64,000 bases of DNA from an uncultured Eubacteriales bacterium (GCA_951801675.1 CATONX010000007.1:1-64000), one strand, 5' to 3'; shown: positions 52,798 to 61,842, counted from the first letter of the stretch. Translations and numbers: made by a program. The notes: generated by a model not told the origin, from the sequence alone.

Positions 52798-53432
52798 GCG
52801 GTCATTTCCTCCGACAGGGCCCGCAGCCGCCGGGTGGCCGCAGCCACGTCGGGGCTTGCGAAGATGGCGGAGATGACCGCAATCCCATGAACACCGCTGC
52901 CTCTTAGCTTTAAAACGTTTGCTTCGCCAATCCCGCCGATGGCCACCACCGGGATGGTCACCGCCTCACAGATCCGGCGCAGGGTTTCGAAGGAAACGTC
53001 GTTGGCGTCGAGCTTCGTGGAGGTGGAGAACACCGCACCTACCCCTAAGTAATCCGCGCCGCTCTTCTGGGCCTTGACCGCCTGCTCCACCGTGTTCGCC
53101 GACACGCCCAGGATCTTCTCTTCCCCGATCAACCGGCGCACGTCCTTCGCCTGCATGTCCGACTGGCCCACGTGCACCCCGTCGGCATCGGCGCGCAGGG
53201 CCACTTCGATGTTATCGTTGATGACAAAGGGAATGCTGTGACGAGCGGCGATTTCCTTGATCTTTAATGCCTCTTTCAAAAACGCTTCCTCACTGAGATG
53301 CTTCTCCCGCAGCTGCAAGAAGGTAGCGCCTGAGGCGGCGATTTCCTCCACCTGGTCTTCCAGCGATCGGCCGTCTAGCCAGGACCGGTCGGTGACCACA
53401 TACAGCTGCATGGCTTTCTTATCGAGTTTCAA
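52794..53432 (-). CDS. thiE: Thiamine-phosphate synthase
   Basis: A 212-residue TIM-barrel enzyme that joins HMP-pyrophosphate and thiazole phosphate. Motifs seen are YVVTDRSWL, FLQLREKHLSE, VINDNIEVALRADADGVHVGQSD, and the phosphate-binding IGGIG followed by GIAVISAIFA. I prefer TTG 53432 as the start because GGAGG lies eight bases upstream; ATG 53447 would place that site inside the gene. It overlaps thiM by 14 bp. Confidence 0.94.
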   Translation of the reverse strand: MKLDKKAMQLYVVTDRSWLDGRSLEDQVEEIAASGATFLQLREKHLSEEAFLKEALKIKEIAARHSIPFVINDNIEVALRADADGVHVGQSDMQAKDVRRLIGEEKILGVSANTVEQAVKAQKSGADYLGVGAVFSTSTKLDANDVSFETLRRICEAVTIPVVAIGGIGEANVLKLRGSGVHGIAVISAIFASPDVAAATRRLRALSEEMTA

Positions 53433-54243
53433 CGCGCATACCTCCATTGAGCAGCGACGGGCTCATGTTGCTCATATAGTCGATCAAATAGGTGCGCAGG
53501 GTACCCGTACCCCCTTCGGTCTTTTGCATCTTGGCAAACGCCAGCTCCCCGCACAGGCCCATGGCGCACACGGCCGCCGCTGTCGCTTCCAGGAGCTTAT
53601 CCGGATTTGCCCCGCAGTAACAGCCCGTCACCTCGCTGAGCATGCAGCCGGTACCGGTGATTTTCGCCATAAGCGGGTGCCCGTTTCGCACCAGATACAC
53701 CTTGCTTTGGTCGGCCACCAGGTCGATTGCACCGGTAATGGCAATTACCGCCCCGGTTTTCGCGCTTAAATCTTTTGCAAAGCGGATGGCCTCGTGGATG
53801 TTTTCATCGGTCACCGCGTCGTTTAAGCCGGCATCCACCCCTTTGGTGTCCGCCGCTGCCCCGGCCACCGCCTTCATTTCGGACATGTTGCCCCGGATCA
53901 CGGAAACCTTTATCTCTTCCAGCAGCCGCTGCACGGTCTTAGTGCGCAGCGCACAAGCGCCCGCTCCAACCGGGTCGAGAATCACCGGGCGGCACAGCTC
54001 GTTGGCCTTTTTGCCCGCCAGGATCATGGACTGGACGGTTCTCTCGTTTAAGGTGCCGATGTTGAGAACCAAAGCACTACAGATGGCGGTGATGTCCTCC
54101 ACCTCTCCCGCGTCGTCCGCCATGATGGGGGAACCGCCGCAGGCCAGCGCTATGTTCGCGCAGTCGTTGACGGTGACATAGTTGGTAATGGCGTGCACCA
54201 ACGGCGTTTTCTTGCGGACGTTTTCCAAAATTGCTTCAAACAT
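53419..54243 (-). CDS. thiM: Hydroxyethylthiazole kinase
   Basis: A 274-residue enzyme that salvages thiazole by phosphorylation. It has PLVHAITNYVTVNDCANIALACGGSPIM, LDPVGAGA, IRGNMSEMKA and the anion hole ITGTGCMLSEVTG. ATG 54243 follows AAAGGAG at 11 nt; ATG 54264 lacks a site. It heads the thiamine salvage unit. The region upstream (60 bp to the helicase stop) is too short for a THI-box riboswitch and none is seen. Confidence 0.95.
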   Translation of the reverse strand: MFEAILENVRKKTPLVHAITNYVTVNDCANIALACGGSPIMADDAGEVEDITAICSALVLNIGTLNERTVQSMILAGKKANELCRPVILDPVGAGACALRTKTVQRLLEEIKVSVIRGNMSEMKAVAGAAADTKGVDAGLNDAVTDENIHEAIRFAKDLSAKTGAVIAITGAIDLVADQSKVYLVRNGHPLMAKITGTGCMLSEVTGCYCGANPDKLLEATAAAVCAMGLCGELAFAKMQKTEGGTGTLRTYLIDYMSNMSPSLLNGGMRVETR

Positions 54244-54268
54244 AATGTGGGTTTCTCCTTTCATCCAA

Positions 54269-54299
54269 ACGCCGGCGGGGGATACATCCCCGCCGGCGT
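54269..54299 (-). terminator. GC-rich hairpin between helicase and thiM
   Basis: A 14-bp stem with one bulged G (arms 54269-54283 and 54286-54299). The minus-strand tail GTTTGGATG is poor in U, so read-through from the helicase gene into thiM is likely. Confidence 0.5.
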
Positions 54300-54305
54300 A
54301 ACGTC

Positions 54306-56015
54306 CTAATTGGAACGGCCCTGTCCTTTTTTGTACTCGGCGGTTCTGCGCCGGCCGTCCCGGGCCTTTTTCCCTGGATAAGGCCGCCCCTCCTGGCGGG
54401 AACGGGAAGGACGGGGTTTTGCCCCGCTCATGGGAGTGAAGTTCACCTTATAGCTGCGGATTTTGCTGTTCTGCATGGTGTCCATCACCCGCTGGGCGTC
54501 GTCCCGGTTCAGTTCCACCTGGGTATGATCGCTAAAAATGTCGATCTTGCCGATGGATTTGGCGGGAATGCCGGTGGCGTCCACAATGGCGCCCACGATG
54601 AAGTTGGGGGCGATCTTCTGGTTGCGCCCCACGTTTACCCGCAGATAGGTTCGCCCGCTGCCAAAGCTGTCTTCAAGCCGCGGCTGGGGCTTGGGCGCGT
54701 CCACCACCGGGATGAGCCTGCGGTCCTTCCCCGCCGTCATGGCCAGCAGCGCAAGGGCCACCTGCCGGTCGGTATAGCCACGGGCGTTGAGCGTTTCGAG
54801 CGCCTCTTCAAAGGCGCTTTCCTCCCCTTCGTCGAGCACCCGGCCGATCTTTGCAAAGAAGGCTTCCCCGCGTTTATTGAGAATATCCTCTCTGGACGGA
54901 AGGGGCTGCTCGGCAATCGGAGCCTTGACGAACTGCTCGATCTCCTTGACCCGGCGCACCTGGGCCCGGTTGCAGGCCAGGGTGTAGGAAGCGCCGGTCT
55001 TGCCCGCCCGGCCGGTGCGGCCGATGCGGTGGATGTAATATTCAAACTCCTGTGGAATATCAAAGTTAAAGACCGCGTCCACGTCCTCCACGTCGATGCC
55101 CCTGGCTGCCACGTCGGTGGCCACCAGGATGCGCACCCGGCCGGTCTTGAAGTCGTGCATGACTTTGCTGCGCACCGCCTGCTTCATGTCCCCATGCAGG
55201 CCCAGAGCGGCAAACCCATGCCGGTCGAGATACTCCACCAGCTCGTCTACCATCTTCTTGGTGTTGCAAAACACCACCGACCGGTTGGGGGCCTTGTGCT
55301 GCAGCAAAAGATTGAGCGCGTCCATCTTTTGAGACAGGGGTACCAGATAGAAGGACTGCTCGATGGTATCCAGCGTGCGCTGGCCCTTGTCCACGGCAAC
55401 GAGGACCGGGTCCTTCTGAAACTCCTTGGTGAGCTTTAAAATCGCCGGCGGCATGGTGGCGGAAAAGAGAACCGTCTGCCGTTCTTCCGGCGCTTCGCTT
55501 AAAATGGTCTGAATGTCCTCATAAAAGCCCATGTTGAGCATCTCGTCCGCTTCGTCGAGCACCACCATGCTCAAATCCCCCAGCTGCAGGGTTCCCCTGC
55601 GCATGTGGTCCATCACCCGGCCCGGTGTGCCGATGACCAGGTTGGCGGTTTTGAGCTGGCGAAACTGGATGGGCATGGGCTGGCCGCCGTACACGGTGGC
55701 GATGCGCACCCCCGGCTTATACCGGGCGTACTTGCGCATTTCGTCGCTGATCTGCATGGCAAGCTCCCGGGTGGGGCTCAAAACCAGCACCTTTGGCGTC
55801 ACGTCCGCGTCGCCGCGGATGCGCTCCACCGCCGGAATGCCGAAGGCAGCGGTTTTGCCGGTGCCGGTGCTGGAACGGCCGATCACATCCTTGCCCTCCA
55901 AAAGAAGCGGGATGGTCCTGGCCTGGATTTCCGTGGTCTGGGCGTACTGCATGTCTGCCACGGCGCGAAGGACCGCTTCAGACAAGGGTAAGGTTTGAAA
56001 TAAAGTGGGTTGCAT
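54306..56015 (-). CDS. DEAD-box RNA helicase with DbpA-type RNA-binding domain
   Basis: A 569-residue helicase: motif I SSTGTGKT, Ia PTRELA, II DEAD, III SAT, VI HRIGRTGRAGKTG. It carries a C-terminal DbpA-like RNA-recognition domain (LRVNVGRNQKIAPNFIVGAI...) and a basic tail of Arg/Gly/Lys. This is the CsdA/CshA-DbpA group used in ribosome assembly and mRNA turnover. ATG 56015 follows GCAGGT; the frame is open to 56057. Confidence 0.93.
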   Translation of the reverse strand: MQPTLFQTLPLSEAVLRAVADMQYAQTTEIQARTIPLLLEGKDVIGRSSTGTGKTAAFGIPAVERIRGDADVTPKVLVLSPTRELAMQISDEMRKYARYKPGVRIATVYGGQPMPIQFRQLKTANLVIGTPGRVMDHMRRGTLQLGDLSMVVLDEADEMLNMGFYEDIQTILSEAPEERQTVLFSATMPPAILKLTKEFQKDPVLVAVDKGQRTLDTIEQSFYLVPLSQKMDALNLLLQHKAPNRSVVFCNTKKMVDELVEYLDRHGFAALGLHGDMKQAVRSKVMHDFKTGRVRILVATDVAARGIDVEDVDAVFNFDIPQEFEYYIHRIGRTGRAGKTGASYTLACNRAQVRRVKEIEQFVKAPIAEQPLPSREDILNKRGEAFFAKIGRVLDEGEESAFEEALETLNARGYTDRQVALALLAMTAGKDRRLIPVVDAPKPQPRLEDSFGSGRTYLRVNVGRNQKIAPNFIVGAIVDATGIPAKSIGKIDIFSDHTQVELNRDDAQRVMDTMQNSKIRSYKVNFTPMSGAKPRPSRSRQEGRPYPGKKARDGRRRTAEYKKGQGRSN

Positions 56016-56132
56016 AGTACCTGCTTTCTGTTTGACCGGCGGCCAATGGGCCGCCAACGATGCATCATGGTGTATTTGTTTATTTTACCACAAAGAAAGA
56101 AGTTTGCAGCACAAATCCGCAAAGGTTTTCGA

Positions 56133-56138
56133 ATTATA
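56133..56138 (-). promoter_or_regulatory. Extended -10 promoter for helicase gene
   Basis: On the minus strand TGC-TATAAT, with the -10 at 56133-56138, about 120 nt upstream of the start codon. No good -35. Confidence 0.5.
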
Positions 56139-56237
56139 GCATGTCGCTGGGCTTTTCGGTTGTGCGAAGCCCTCTTTTTGTCGTTAAAAACGGGATTTGT
56201 CTGGTTTGAACCGAAAAACCTCCACCCTACCTGCATT

Positions 56238-56284
56238 AAGGGCTTCGGACATCCGGCATGAGATGCCGGGCATCCGAAGCCCTT
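56238..56284 (-). terminator. Terminator after hydF
   Basis: Long hairpin: 12 bp outer stem, a small internal loop and 7 bp inner stem (56238-56259 with 56263-56284). The U-tract on the minus strand is weak. Confidence 0.6.
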
Positions 56285-56294
56285 GCCTCAAAGA

Positions 56295-57485
56295 TCAGAA
56301 GGTTATTTTATCGAGAATGCCGGTGAGTTTTGCGAGCGCCACCCCATAGTTGGTGATGGGGACTCCTTGCTCCCGGGCCTTCTGGACGCGGGAGAGGACG
56401 TATTTGCGGTTAAACATGCAAGCCCCGCAGTGAATCACCAAAGAATAGGGGCTTAAATCGTCGGGGAAGTCCGTGCCGCTGACCATGTCCACCGTCAGCC
56501 CCGGCCCCACCTTCTTTTTGAGCATTCGGGGGATTTTCTCCCGGCCGATGTCCTCAGATAAGGGCGCGTGGGTGCAGGCTTCCGCAATGAGCACCTTGGA
56601 GTGCTCGGTCAGCCGGTCGATGGCGGCCGCCCCCTCTGTAAAGGCCCCGATGTCCCCCTTATACTGGGCGAACAGGACGGAAAAGGAGGTGAGCAGGGTT
56701 CCCTCCGGCTTGAGGGGATACACGGCGGAAAAGGCCTGGGAATCGGTGATAATGAGCTTAGGAGGCTTTGCAAGGGCCCCAAGTGCTCCCGTCAGCTTGT
56801 CGGTGGTGACGCTCATGACGATGCACTTATGATCCAAAAGGTCCCGGATGGTCTGCACCTGGGGCAGAATCAGCCGTCCCTTCGGCGCCTGGATGTCCTG
56901 AGGCATCACCAGTATCACAACGTCGTCTTCCTTCACCAGCCGCCCGGTGATGCTTTCGGCCTCAAAGTCCTCAGGAATCACCCGCACCAAGGCGGAAAGC
57001 AGCTCCTTGACCCCGGTTTTCTCCTTGGCGCTGACCAGAACGGGGGGAAGCCCCGTCGCTTCCTTCACCCGGGCCGCCAATCCCTCTAGGCCCGCCCGTA
57101 CGTCCGCCTTGCTGATTACCGGGATCACCGGCACCTTGCGTTTTCTAAGTTCCAAAAGCCACTCTGCTTCCTTTTGAAAGTCCCCCTCGGAAAAGAGAAG
57201 CAGGGCCACATCGGTTTTGTCCATGGCCTTGCGGGTTTTCTCCACCCGCATCTCACCTAAACGGCCTTCGTCGTCGAAGCCGGCGGTGTCGATAAGCATG
57301 CACGGGCCGATGGGGTGAATCTCCATGGCCTTGTACACCGGGTCGGTGGTAGTGCCCGCCACGTCGGACACCAAAGCGATGTCATGCCCGGTAATGGCGT
57401 TGATTAAGGAGGACTTGCCGCTGTTTCGCCGGCCGTAAATGCCGATGTGCAGCCGGTTGGCGGCGGGTGTGTTGGCTAACTCCAT
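56295..57485 (-). CDS. hydF: [FeFe]-hydrogenase maturation GTPase HydF
   Basis: HydF is the scaffold on which the di-iron subcluster is assembled before transfer to the hydrogenase. The 396-residue protein has an N-terminal GTPase domain (GRRNSGKSS, DTAGFDDEGRLG, SKAD), a dimerisation domain, and the C-terminal cluster domain. Its ligands follow C-x-H...H-C-x2-C (EACTHAPL ... VIHCGACMFN). It is last of the hydE-hydG-hydF genes, 20 bp after hydG. Confidence 0.96.
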   Translation of the reverse strand: MELANTPAANRLHIGIYGRRNSGKSSLINAITGHDIALVSDVAGTTTDPVYKAMEIHPIGPCMLIDTAGFDDEGRLGEMRVEKTRKAMDKTDVALLLFSEGDFQKEAEWLLELRKRKVPVIPVISKADVRAGLEGLAARVKEATGLPPVLVSAKEKTGVKELLSALVRVIPEDFEAESITGRLVKEDDVVILVMPQDIQAPKGRLILPQVQTIRDLLDHKCIVMSVTTDKLTGALGALAKPPKLIITDSQAFSAVYPLKPEGTLLTSFSVLFAQYKGDIGAFTEGAAAIDRLTEHSKVLIAEACTHAPLSEDIGREKIPRMLKKKVGPGLTVDMVSGTDFPDDLSPYSLVIHCGACMFNRKYVLSRVQKAREQGVPITNYGVALAKLTGILDKITF

Positions 57486-57505
57486 GATGGATTCCCCCTT
57501 GTCGG

Positions 57506-58918
57506 TTAGAATCGGAAGTCCCGCTTGCCCTCGTGCAGGTCGCTCAAGTGCGCCATGACCAGAGCCTTGACCTTCTCGTTGGGAATGGTGGGAATCTGCT
57601 TTTGGATCATAGCCTCACCCTTGGCTCTCGTCTCGGGAGAGGCGTAGTCCTCCAGGTATTCCTTGAGGGTCATCAGAGCGTTTGGCAGACAGACGTTGGC
57701 GATCTGGCCGGATTTGACCAGCTGCATAAACCGGTCGCCGGTGCGCCCTTCCCGGTAACAGGCGGTGCAGAAGCTGGGGATGTGCCCCAGGTCCAGTAGC
57801 CAGCCCACCACCTCATCCAGGGTACGGGTGTCGCTCACCTCGAACTGGGCGGAGTTTTCCTCTTCCCGCTCGGCATAGCCGCCCACACTGGTGGAAGACG
57901 CCCCGGAAATCTGGGATACGCCCAGTTCCAGCACCTTCGCTCTCGTCTCTTCCGACTCTCTGGTGGAAATGATGATGCCGGTATAGGGCACGGCAACCCG
58001 CAGGATCGCCACAATCTTCTTAAAAATCTCGTCTGGGATGGCGTTGGAATACTCGTCCAGGTCCACATCGTCCGCCGGGCGGATGCGGGGCACGCTGATG
58101 GTATGAGGGCCTACCCCCTGGGCCGCCTCCAGATGCTCGGCGTGCATCAGAAGGCCCACAAAGTCGTACTTATACATGTTCAACCCGAACAGCACGCCGA
58201 TGCCCACGTCATCAATGCCGCCTTCCATGGCCCGGTCCATCGCCTCGGTGTGGTAGGCGTAATTGCTCTTGGGCCCCTTGGGATGAAGGTATTCGTAGCT
58301 TTCCTTGTTGTAGGTTTCCTGGAAAAGGATGTAGGTGCCGATACCCGCTTCCTTGAGCTTGCGGTAGTTCTCCACCGTGGTGGCCGCAATGTTTACGTTG
58401 ACCCGGCGGATGGCCCCGTTTTTATGCTTGATGCTGTAGATGGTCTTGATGCTTTCGAGCACATAGTCGATGGGACAATTGACCGGGTCCTCGCCGGTTT
58501 CCAGCGCCAAGCGCTTGTGGCCCATGTCCTGCAGCGCCGTAACCTCCCGGACGATCTCCTCCTGGGTCAGCTGCTTGCGGGCAATGTGGCAGTTGGAATG
58601 GTGGTAAGGACAGTACCGGCATTCGTTGACGCAGTAGTTGGACAGATACAAAGGCGCAAACATAACGATGCGGTTTCCGTAAAAGCGCTGCTTGATCTCC
58701 TTTGCCAAGGTAAAGATCTTTTCAATCAAATCGGGAATCTCACATTCCAGCAGCACCGCCGCTTCCTTGTGGGACAAGCCCTTGCATTCCTTGGCCTTCT
58801 CTAAAATCTGCTCGATGAGCGCGCGGTTTGCCTTATTCTTTTTGGCATAGTCGAGAGTTTCTAAAATTTCAGCGTCGTCGATAAACTCGGTTGCGACTTT
58901 GGATTTGGGATTGTACAC
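57506..58918 (-). CDS. hydG: [FeFe]-hydrogenase maturase HydG (tyrosine lyase)
   Basis: HydG is a radical SAM enzyme that splits tyrosine to give CO and CN ligands for the H-cluster. The 470-residue protein has the N-terminal CVNECRYCPYH (C-x3-C-x2-C) motif and a C-terminal second Fe-S site, CTACYREGRTGDRF followed by Cys in ANVCLPNA (C-x2-C-x22-C). The start is GTG 58918 with GGGGA upstream. It is 29 bp after hydE. Confidence 0.97.
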   Translation of the reverse strand: MYNPKSKVATEFIDDAEILETLDYAKKNKANRALIEQILEKAKECKGLSHKEAAVLLECEIPDLIEKIFTLAKEIKQRFYGNRIVMFAPLYLSNYCVNECRYCPYHHSNCHIARKQLTQEEIVREVTALQDMGHKRLALETGEDPVNCPIDYVLESIKTIYSIKHKNGAIRRVNVNIAATTVENYRKLKEAGIGTYILFQETYNKESYEYLHPKGPKSNYAYHTEAMDRAMEGGIDDVGIGVLFGLNMYKYDFVGLLMHAEHLEAAQGVGPHTISVPRIRPADDVDLDEYSNAIPDEIFKKIVAILRVAVPYTGIIISTRESEETRAKVLELGVSQISGASSTSVGGYAEREEENSAQFEVSDTRTLDEVVGWLLDLGHIPSFCTACYREGRTGDRFMQLVKSGQIANVCLPNALMTLKEYLEDYASPETRAKGEAMIQKQIPTIPNEKVKALVMAHLSDLHEGKRDFRF

Positions 58919-58947
58919 GATGGGTCCCCTTTCTTTTTCTGCCGGCC

Positions 58948-59919
58948 TTAAAGCGGAATCCGCCCTAAAGCGCGAATTTGTTCTTCCAGCTCCAAGCGGT
59001 CCTCTTTCACATGGGTAGGACTAAGCTTCGCCGGATAGATTTCGTAAAGCTGCTTATACCGGTCCGGCGTGACCTTGCGCATAACCACGTTGGCCCCGCA
59101 GGAAAACACGTCGTTTTTTTCCCCGTTGTTGAGCACCCCCAAGGAGGTGGTTGCGGGGAGGTTTGCTTCGGGAAGGAGGATGCGGGCAAGGGCCACCGCC
59201 CGTTTGGTGAGCTCGGTGCTGCCGGAGGGCTGATCTAGCAGCGGCGTGTCCGGGTGGGGGATAAACGGGCCGATGCCCGCCATGTCGCACCCGATCTCCT
59301 TGAGAAGCAGCAGGTCTCTGGCGATGATCTCCATCGTCTGCCCGGGCAGGCCGATCATAAACCCGCTTCCCGTCTCAAAGCCCAAAGCCTTGAGATGGCG
59401 AAGGCATTCCACCCGCTCTTTGAGCGTGCCGTCCGGATGAAGGGCGTGGTAACTTTGCTCGTCCGCCGTTTCGTGCTTGAGCAGATACCGGTCGGCGCCG
59501 CACCGGCGCAGATACGCATAGTCCTCCTTGGGCATTTCCCCGCAGCTGACGGTGACCGCCATGCCGGTTTCCTTGATTTTTCGTATAATTTCCCCTAAAA
59601 TTTCCGGAGTGTAATGCGGATCCTCCCCCGATTGGAGGACAAAGGTGCGGTATCCGGCCGCATGGGCGGCATAGGCCACCTCGATCATCTCGTCGGGTTC
59701 CATCCGGTAGCGGGCAACCTTTTCGTTATGGCAGTTAAGCCCACAGTACCGGCAGGCCCGGCGGCAGACGTTGGAAAACTCCAGGATGGCGCGGATCTGG
59801 ACCACGTCGCCCTTGTGCTGTTCTCTCACCCGGTCGGCCTGGGCGTAGACCTCAGAAAAGTCCGGCAGGCGCAGCAGCGCCGCCAGCTCCTCTATGCCGG
59901 GATGCGTGCTAATCAGCAT
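58948..59919 (-). CDS. hydE: [FeFe]-hydrogenase maturase HydE
   Basis: HydE is a radical SAM enzyme acting in formation of the dithiolate bridge of the H-cluster. The 323-residue protein shows ILEFSNVCRRACRYCGLN (C-x3-C-x2-C), YRTFVLQSGEDP, GSGFMIGLPGQT and IGPFIPHPDTPL. Its start overlaps the upstream regulator gene by 11 bp. Confidence 0.95.
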   Translation of the reverse strand: MLISTHPGIEELAALLRLPDFSEVYAQADRVREQHKGDVVQIRAILEFSNVCRRACRYCGLNCHNEKVARYRMEPDEMIEVAYAAHAAGYRTFVLQSGEDPHYTPEILGEIIRKIKETGMAVTVSCGEMPKEDYAYLRRCGADRYLLKHETADEQSYHALHPDGTLKERVECLRHLKALGFETGSGFMIGLPGQTMEIIARDLLLLKEIGCDMAGIGPFIPHPDTPLLDQPSGSTELTKRAVALARILLPEANLPATTSLGVLNNGEKNDVFSCGANVVMRKVTPDRYKQLYEIYPAKLSPTHVKEDRLELEEQIRALGRIPL

Positions 59920-60172
59920 GGGTGTTCCCCGCCTTTTGATACACCGTTTTGATGCTGACCCCGTCGAGCATGCCGATTTTTCCCGCCAGGGAACTGATCA
60001 CGTCCCCGGGCGCGTCCACAATCACGCTGATGATGCAGATGCCCCGGTCCCGGTAGGGCACCCCCATACGCCCGACGATATACGTGCCGTACTCGTGCAA
60101 AATTCCGTTGAGCTTCTCGGTCACCTGTGTGTTCTCCACGATGATGCCCATCACGGCAATTCTGGTTTCCAT
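59909..60172 (-). CDS. TM1266-type iron-only hydrogenase system regulator
   Basis: An 87-residue ACT-like protein: METRIAVMGIIVEN...LNGILHEYGTYIVGRMGVPYRDRGICIISVIVDAPGD. This is the short 'iron-only hydrogenase system regulator' found with hydE/F/G, related to the NikR C-terminal domain. It has no DNA-binding motif of its own, so it probably senses a ligand. AGGGGAG precedes the ATG. It is the first gene of the maturation operon. Confidence 0.9.
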   Translation of the reverse strand: METRIAVMGIIVENTQVTEKLNGILHEYGTYIVGRMGVPYRDRGICIISVIVDAPGDVISSLAGKIGMLDGVSIKTVYQKAGNTHAD

Positions 60173-60231
60173 ATTCGTTCTCCCCTCTTTCTCAAGGAAG
60201 CCGGGAGCTTCCGGCTAAGTCAAAACAAAAA

Positions 60232-60350
60232 TCCTCCCTTTGCGCCTGCATGCGCAAAGGGAGGAAACAAGGCAGAAAACACCCGCTGCAAATCCACTTT
60301 TGGGCGGGTTCTCTTTTCGTTTCGACCTTCCTCGCAGGCAACTCCCTTTG
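60232..60350 (-). promoter_or_regulatory. Candidate riboswitch/attenuator leader of hydrogenase-maturation operon
   Basis: On the minus strand an intrinsic terminator occupies 60265 to 60232 (14-bp perfect stem, 6-nt loop) followed by TTTTTGTTTT, inside the 5' leader. Leader bases 60350-60342 read CAAAGGGAG, identical to 9 nt of the terminator's second arm and complementary to its first arm (60263-60255). They could form an alternative antiterminator. The segment between contains further hairpins (ACCCGC with GCGGGT). No known riboswitch consensus was recognised. Confidence 0.6.
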
Positions 60351-60368
60351 ACGTCAGGCTGTGTGGTT

Positions 60369-60397
60369 ATTTTACCACCAATTTTGTATAGAATCAA
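60369..60397 (-). promoter_or_regulatory. Promoter for hydrogenase-maturation operon
   Basis: On the minus strand: TTGATT (60392-60397), 17-bp spacer, TAAAAT (60369-60374). The leader to the first gene is about 190 nt. Confidence 0.75.
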
Positions 60398-60468
60398 GAG
60401 GGACTTTGCGGGATTTCGCCCTTTTTCGCGGCTCTTGATTCTGCGCTCTTTTTTGTTTGCAAAAGATA

Positions 60469-60477
60469 TGGTATAAT
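60469..60477 (+). promoter_or_regulatory. Extended -10 promoter for PfkB kinase
   Basis: TGG then TATAAT (60472-60477) with a T-rich -35 region. It leaves a roughly 185-nt leader. Confidence 0.6.
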
Positions 60478-60668
60478 AGGGACACTTAGCGTATGCGAGC
60501 CCTAAGAAGAAGCATGAGCTTCCCGGCCCCTTAGCGAGTACGAGCCGCAAAGCGAAAGACGAGGTTCGTGGCTATGGTACCATGAGAAAAATGATGCCCT
60601 GCGGGGGCTTCCCCTTTGGGTTCAAACAGGCGGTGGTCTGCCGCCAATCCTGCTGCAAAAGGAGCGCA

Positions 60669-61709
60669 ATGGTTATGGACTTTTTTAATCACGATAAGGA
60701 ATTCGACGTCATCAGCATGGGTGAAATCATGCTTCGCCTGTCCCCCATGGGGCAGGAGCGGCTGGCTCAATGCGAGGTGCTGGAAAAACGGCCGGGCGGG
60801 TCGGAGCTGAATGTGGTCTCCGGCATCTCTCTTATGGGGCTGCGCACCGCCATCGTCACCAAGGTGCCGGACAACGATATGGGCCGGTTCATCAAAAACA
60901 AGATCCGGTTTTACGGCATCAGCGACGACTATCTGATTTATGACAACACCCCGGATACTCGGGTAGGCATCTATTACTATGAAAGCGGCGCTTATCCGAG
61001 AAAGCCCTCCGTGCTTTACGACCGGCGCCATTCTTCCATCAACCACATTTCCTTTGACGAAATCGACCCGCGGATTTTTTCGAGCACCCGCATCTTCCAC
61101 ACCAGCGGCATTACCCTGGCTCTCGGGCAGAACACCCGGGAAACCGCCATCAAGATGATCCGCGCCTTTAAAGAGCAGGGCGCCCTCATCTCCTTTGACG
61201 TCAATTACCGGGCCAACCTCTGGGATGAGAAGGAAGCGAGAGAAACCATCCGCTCCATCCTGCCCTATGTGGACATTTTGTTTGTTTCCGAGGAAACCTC
61301 CCGGCGCATGATGCAGAAAACCGGCACGCTTCAGGAAATGATGAAGAGCTACTGCACGGAATTCGGCACCAAGATCGTGGCGTCCACCCACCGGGTGGTC
61401 AAGAGCCCCAAATGTCATTCCTTCAATTCCACCATTTATGTGGCCGAGGAGGACAAATGCTACACCGGCAAACCCTATGAGGACATTGACGTGATCGACC
61501 GCATCGGCAGCGGCGACGCCTATGTGGCTGGGGTGCTGTTCGGGCTGGTTAAGTATAACTCGGTGGTGGAAGCCATCGAATTCGGAAACGCTTCCTCCGC
61601 GGTCAAGAACACCATTCTGGGCGACATGCCGGCCAGCGAGTTTGGGGAAATCAAACGGGTGATCGACATTCACAATTCCGACCACGATACCGGCGAGCTC
61701 AACCGCTGA
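60669..61709 (+). CDS. PfkB-family sugar kinase (2-keto-3-deoxygluconate kinase-like)
   Basis: A 346-residue ribokinase-family enzyme. It has the N-terminal MGEIMLRLSPMGQERL, GGSELNVVSGISLMGLRTAIVTKV, SFDVNYRANLWDEKEA and the anion-hole/catalytic IGSGDAYVAGVLFG, where Asp is the base. The closest common annotation is KDG kinase or another sugar-acid kinase; the substrate is not certain. ATG 60669 follows AAAAGGAG at 4 nt (ATG 60675 is also possible); the frame is open to 60582. It stands alone. Confidence 0.88.
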   Translation: MVMDFFNHDKEFDVISMGEIMLRLSPMGQERLAQCEVLEKRPGGSELNVVSGISLMGLRTAIVTKVPDNDMGRFIKNKIRFYGISDDYLIYDNTPDTRVGIYYYESGAYPRKPSVLYDRRHSSINHISFDEIDPRIFSSTRIFHTSGITLALGQNTRETAIKMIRAFKEQGALISFDVNYRANLWDEKEARETIRSILPYVDILFVSEETSRRMMQKTGTLQEMMKSYCTEFGTKIVASTHRVVKSPKCHSFNSTIYVAEEDKCYTGKPYEDIDVIDRIGSGDAYVAGVLFGLVKYNSVVEAIEFGNASSAVKNTILGDMPASEFGEIKRVIDIHNSDHDTGELNR

Positions 61710-61842
61710 GGCCATTTTACACTGGAAAAGTATGACGCTTGCCCTGCGGTCCGCCTCTCTATCCAGAGCGGTTTTTTCTCGATTGTGTTTAGGCGGTCCA
61801 AAGGACATGGTATCCTCTATCTCAGTCCGACCCTCCACCATG

